From NCBI GenBank assembly GCA_017461565.1, contig JAFTXQ010000008.1:1-33611 (forward strand): a stretch of 33,611 nt of DNA. Reading direction: 5' to 3'. Origin of the DNA: Oscillospiraceae bacterium (GTDB taxonomy: Bacteria; Bacillota; Clostridia; Oscillospirales; Ruminococcaceae). Position 1 is the first letter of the stretch. Each line of letters opens with the position of its first letter. A model generated the notes under the pieces. That model had not been told where the DNA came from and did no database searches. It saw only the letters and a list, made by a program, of their open reading frames with translations. Shown in pieces: positions 30,944 to 33,611 of this stretch. Made by a program: the position numbers and the translations under genes.

Positions 30944-31654
30944 TTATTTTGATGCATCTCCCAGAAATTTTTTCAGTTTTACCAAAAAGCGTTTTGAAAT
31001 CGGCTTGATGATTATTCCGACAATAATTGCGGCAATTATGGTTCCTTCTCTTACGCCGAGAAGCTCTCCACGAGCAATCAGGGAAATGAGTGCGGCGATT
31101 GCTACAACCGAGCAATCAAAACCGATTTTGCAGATATGAAATGGGATGCTCGTCCTTTTTGAAAAAGTGAGCATAACTCCCTCGCTTGGCAGTGGGAGAA
31201 AATCGGAATTGACATACAGGAAAACTCCGACAGCGACGAAAAACAGGCTTATTATTATGTAAATCATCTTGATAATGTAGCTTTCGGGAGTCGGAATAAA
31301 CGAAGTGCAGATATTGGCGAGAGTCACAAACCATCCGAAAACAAAGGAGCATATAATCTGCAGAAAAGAGAACGGAGAAAAATTTTTCGGTGAAATCAGA
31401 AACTGCACAAAAATAAGCACAAGGAAAAACGCTGTTGTGCATAATCCCTGTTCAAAGCCTGTCAGCAGACTTACTGTGTAAGGAACGGAATTCACAGGTG
31501 AAACACCCAGCGATGACTTTGCGGAAATACTGATTCCGATTGCTATAAGAAAAAATCCGAAGCAATAAATCACAATACGCCGTATGGAAAGTTTATCGAG
31601 TATTTCGGATTTAAGCCGTGTCTTAAATGTCTGTTTTTCACTGTTTGCGTTCAT
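30944..31654 (-). CDS. YczE/YitT-like integral membrane protein (DUF6198-like)
   Basis: A 236-residue protein with five or six membrane helices. The segment VIYCFGFFLIAIGISISAKS followed by SLGVSPVNSVPYTVS is the family hallmark, a helix ending in small residues and a conserved Gly/Ser/Pro loop. The second-half counterpart is VAVGVFLYVNSDFLPLPSEG. The ATG at 31652 is chosen because AAGGAG lies 6 bp upstream; an in-frame ATG 9 codons earlier lacks one. It follows the Rrf2 gene after a terminator-like hairpin, so it may be partly independent. Position in a cysteine cluster suggests transport of a sulfur compound, but this is a guess. Confidence 0.75.
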   Translation of the reverse strand: MNANSEKQTFKTRLKSEILDKLSIRRIVIYCFGFFLIAIGISISAKSSLGVSPVNSVPYTVSLLTGFEQGLCTTAFFLVLIFVQFLISPKNFSPFSFLQIICSFVFGWFVTLANICTSFIPTPESYIIKMIYIIISLFFVAVGVFLYVNSDFLPLPSEGVMLTFSKRTSIPFHICKIGFDCSVVAIAALISLIARGELLGVREGTIIAAIIVGIIIKPISKRFLVKLKKFLGDASK

Positions 31655-31688
31655 TTTCTTCTCCTTGCATTTATTTTTCACCCGAAAA

Positions 31689-31717
31689 AGCGGTAATACA
31701 GCTTATGCATTACCGCT
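31689..31717 (-). terminator. Hairpin between rrf2 and membrane-protein gene
   Basis: AGCGGTAAT (31689-31697) pairs with ATTACCGCT (31709-31717), followed on the minus strand by TTTTCGG. It probably ends or attenuates transcription after the Rrf2 gene. Confidence 0.7.
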
Positions 31718-31730
31718 CATATTTCAGCTT

Positions 31731-32144
31731 TTATAAAGACTTGCCGTTTGCCAGCTCCGCAACGGTGATACCGTCAAAATACTGATTGGTCAGACGGTGA
31801 AACTCCGTCCACATAGAAAGCGTTTTACAGGTATCTTTCTTTTCGCATACCTCGGCATTGCAGTCAAGACAAGCCACGGGAGCAAGATTACCTTCAGTAA
31901 GTCTTAAAATCTCACCTACAGTACATTCTTCGGGAGCACGGCTCAGTCTGTAGCCGCCGCCTTTACCCTGAACACCCTCAACAAGTCCGTTTTTCACAAG
32001 AACAGGAAGTATTCTTTCAAGATATTTCAGCGAGATTTCCTGACGTGCCGCAACTTCTTTCATAGGTACATAACCGTTGTCAATATGCTCTGCCAAATCT
32101 ATAATAACACGCAGAGCGTATCTGCCTCTTGTTGAAATCATCAT
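31731..32144 (-). CDS. Rrf2-family transcriptional regulator
   Basis: A 137-residue winged-helix repressor. It starts MMISTRGRYALRVIIDLAEH with the family's typical opening; the recognition part is VAARQEISLKYLERILPVLV, and VQGKGGGYRLSRAPEECTVG is the conserved wing. Cysteines in ACLDCNAEVCEKKDTC (about residues 97-112) match the spacing region where IscR or NsrR hold an Fe-S cluster. Relatives next to cysK are CymR-type regulators of cysteine synthesis, which usually lack such cysteines. Tandem ATGs (32142, 32139) follow GGGAGG. It has its own promoter and a palindrome over the -10 box, pointing to autoregulation. Confidence 0.88.
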   Translation of the reverse strand: MMISTRGRYALRVIIDLAEHIDNGYVPMKEVAARQEISLKYLERILPVLVKNGLVEGVQGKGGGYRLSRAPEECTVGEILRLTEGNLAPVACLDCNAEVCEKKDTCKTLSMWTEFHRLTNQYFDGITVAELANGKSL

Positions 32145-32162
32145 ATCAAACACCTCCCGTTT

Positions 32163-32192
32163 ATTGTAACACAATACTGTAGAAAAAGTCAA
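32163..32192 (-). promoter_or_regulatory. Promoter and operator-like palindrome of rrf2
   Basis: On the minus strand TTGACT (32187-32192) and TACAAT (32163-32168) are 18 bp apart, overlapping the last codon of cysK. TATTGT-AAC-ACAATA (32162-32176) is a perfect inverted repeat across the -10 box, a likely self-repression site. Confidence 0.6.
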
Positions 32193-33125
32193 TCATTCGG
32201 AGAAAAGAGGAGTCGAAAGATATCTGTCCCCCGTATCAGGAAGCAGTACGACAATGTTTTTTCCTGCATTTTCAGGACGCTTTGCAAGCTCGATTGCCGC
32301 ATAAGTTGCCGCACCGGAGGAAATGCCAACAAGTACACCCTCACTTCTGCAGATAAGTCTACCCGTTTCGAAAGCGTCTTCGTTTGAAACGGCGATAATT
32401 TCATCGTAAATCTTCATGTTCAGAACATTGGGAACAAAGCCTGCGCCGATACCCTGAATTTTGTGAGGACCTGCAACGCCTGTTGAAAGCACAGCTGAAG
32501 AAGCAGGTTCAACTGCTACGATTTTTACATCGGAATTCTTTGATTTAAGATATTCGCCGACACCTGTTATCGTGCCGCCTGTGCCTACACCTGCAACAAA
32601 GATATCAACCTTTCCGTCAGTATCATCCCAGATTTCGGGACCCGTTGTTTCAATGTGAGCCTTCGGGTTTGCAGGGTTTGTGAACTGGGACGGAACAAAG
32701 CTGTGAGGGATTTCCTTTGCAAGCTCCTCTGCTTTTGCGATTGCTCCCTTCATTCCCTTTGCGCCCTCGGTGAGAACAAGCTCAGCACCGTAAGCCTTCA
32801 TAAGCTGTCTACGCTCAACGGACATAGTTTCGGGCATTACAATGATAATTCTGTAGCCTCTCGCCGCCGCAACAGCCGCAAGACCGATACCTGTATTTCC
32901 CGAAGTCGGCTCAATAATTACCGAGTCGGGTTTAAGCTTTCCGCCTGCTTCCGCATCATCAATCATCGCTTTTGCAATTCTGTCCTTGACCGAGCCGGCA
33001 GGGTTGAAGTATTCAAGCTTGGCAAGAATGTTCGCTTTAAGTCCGAGATTTTTTTCAATGTGTGTAAGTTCAAGTAATGGTGTTTTGCCGATAAGCCGGT
33101 CGGCTGATGTATATATATTAGCCAT
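32193..33125 (-). CDS. cysK: Cysteine synthase (O-acetylserine sulfhydrylase)
   Basis: A 310-residue PLP enzyme making L-cysteine from O-acetylserine and sulfide. The PLP lysine is in [11 protein letters not shown] (Lys about 47); the substrate loop is [11 protein letters not shown]; the glycine loop for the phosphate is [23 protein letters not shown] near the C-terminus is the PLP ring-nitrogen serine region. Length and motifs match CysK rather than cystathionine beta-synthase (no CBS domain). It starts 5 bp after the MetY-like gene and precedes rrf2 by 48 bp. In Bacillus, CysK binds CymR as co-repressor; such a link with the neighbouring Rrf2 protein is possible. Confidence 0.95.
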   Translation of the reverse strand: MANIYTSADRLIGKTPLLELTHIEKNLGLKANILAKLEYFNPAGSVKDRIAKAMIDDAEAGGKLKPDSVIIEPTSGNTGIGLAAVAAARGYRIIIVMPETMSVERRQLMKAYGAELVLTEGAKGMKGAIAKAEELAKEIPHSFVPSQFTNPANPKAHIETTGPEIWDDTDGKVDIFVAGVGTGGTITGVGEYLKSKNSDVKIVAVEPASSAVLSTGVAGPHKIQGIGAGFVPNVLNMKIYDEIIAVSNEDAFETGRLICRSEGVLVGISSGAATYAAIELAKRPENAGKNIVVLLPDTGDRYLSTPLFSE

Positions 33126-33130
33126 AGTAA

Positions 33131-33611
33131 TTACTCCTTTACTGCCGCAAAACCGTTTTCAAGGTCTGCGATAATATCGTCAATATGCTCCGTGCCGATT
33201 GAAAGACGGATTGTGTTCGGCTTGATGTCCTGTTCTGCAAGCTCTTCCTCGGTAAGCTGACTGTGAGTAGTTGTTGCAGGGTGAATTACGAGTGATTTAG
33301 CGTCGGCAACATTGGCAAGCAACGAGAAAATTTTAAGATTATCAATAAATTTGTGAGCCTCTTTTACGCCGCCCTTGATTTCAATGGTGAAGATTGAACC
33401 GCCGCCGTTTGGAAAATATTTTTCATAAAGCGCGTGGTCGGGATGTTCCGCAAGGGACGGGTGATTTACCTTTTCAACCTGCGGATGATTTTTCAGGAAC
33501 TCAACAACCTTTTTGGTGTTCTCAGCGTGTCTGTCAAGACGGAGGGAAAGTGTTTCAACTCCTTGCAAGAGGAGAAATGCGTTGAACGGAGAAATTGTTG
33601 CACCCGTGTCA
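33131..33611 (-). CDS. metY: O-acetylhomoserine sulfhydrylase-like enzyme, C-terminal part
   Basis: The 3' end of a Cys/Met-metabolism PLP enzyme; the frame stays open to the window edge, so the N-terminal part with the PLP lysine lies outside. The visible 159 residues begin [20 protein letters not shown], then [53 protein letters not shown] and [10 protein letters not shown]. This matches MetY (homocysteine from O-acetylhomoserine and sulfide) better than cystathionine gamma-synthase because of the [12 protein letters not shown] stretch. It is the upstream partner of cysK, giving a sulfide-assimilation pair. The frame's internal TTG at 33566 is not a real start. Confidence 0.9.
   Translation of the reverse strand, partial: DTGATISPFNAFLLLQGVETLSLRLDRHAENTKKVVEFLKNHPQVEKVNHPSLAEHPDHALYEKYFPNGGGSIFTIEIKGGVKEAHKFIDNLKIFSLLANVADAKSLVIHPATTTHSQLTEEELAEQDIKPNTIRLSIGTEHIDDIIADLENGFAAVKE

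Noticed and set aside
33131-33568. Complete small protein starting at the TTG at 33566
   Set aside because: Conserved MetY sequence ([14 protein letters not shown]) continues upstream of this codon to the window edge, so it is a partial gene.

Overview
The window looks like a chromosome segment of a Gram-positive anaerobe of the Clostridia, most like a Ruminococcus-type Oscillospiraceae. The evidence is the conserved Firmicutes block M50 protease-scpA-scpB-DUF2953-ytfJ-dacF-rluB, the YtfJ (GerW-type) sporulation-family protein, strong AGGAGG-type ribosome binding sites, lipoproteins with Ser/Thr/Gly-rich linkers, and an integrase family I associate with ruminococci. No rRNA, tRNA or CRISPR array was seen.

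Region 1 (1 to about 6370) is a mobile or accessory segment. It holds a TnpV-like protein and a GyrI-like protein between mirror-image clusters of TTGCAA sites, a RepA-type ATPase with a small DNA-binding partner, a divergent XRE regulator with face-to-face promoters and two palindromic operator candidates, and an AT-rich type II restriction-modification pair with its own promoter. It ends in a 209-bp sequence carrying the leader and first 15 codons of a tyrosine integrase. The same 209 bp recurs in direct orientation at 13613-13821, there followed by a longer but still truncated integrase.

Region 2 (about 6400-13600), bracketed by these repeats, holds leftward genes for a small membrane protein, an LRR-like protein, an RsiV/DUF3298-like lipoprotein and two small cytosolic proteins. 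A rightward pair follows: a sugar-type solute-binding lipoprotein with no permease, and a membrane-anchored LuxR-type regulator. This pair looks like a ligand-sensing module.

Region 3 (about 14260-18560) is a leftward sugar ABC importer (binding lipoprotein, two permeases, no ATPase) with an intercistronic hairpin and two CcpA/LacI-type operator candidates upstream.

Region 4 (18790-22480) is a leftward biotin-dependent carboxyl-transfer operon: acyl-CoA-type carboxyltransferase, biotin carrier and OadA-type carboxyltransferase. It resembles a split transcarboxylase. About 340 bp of hairpin-rich tandem repeats lie inside it.

Region 5 (22488-28464) is the core housekeeping operon for chromosome condensation, cell wall and rRNA modification, with a clear promoter at 28436-28464. 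A dense array of stem-loops (28576-28820) separates it from a methyl-accepting chemotaxis gene that has lost its normal 5' end near 30825.

Region 6 (about 30830-33611) is a leftward sulfur and cysteine cluster: MetY-like enzyme (cut by the window edge), cysK, an Rrf2 regulator with its own promoter and operator-like palindrome, and a YczE/YitT-like membrane protein. The MCP break suggests this block was joined to its present neighbour by a rearrangement.
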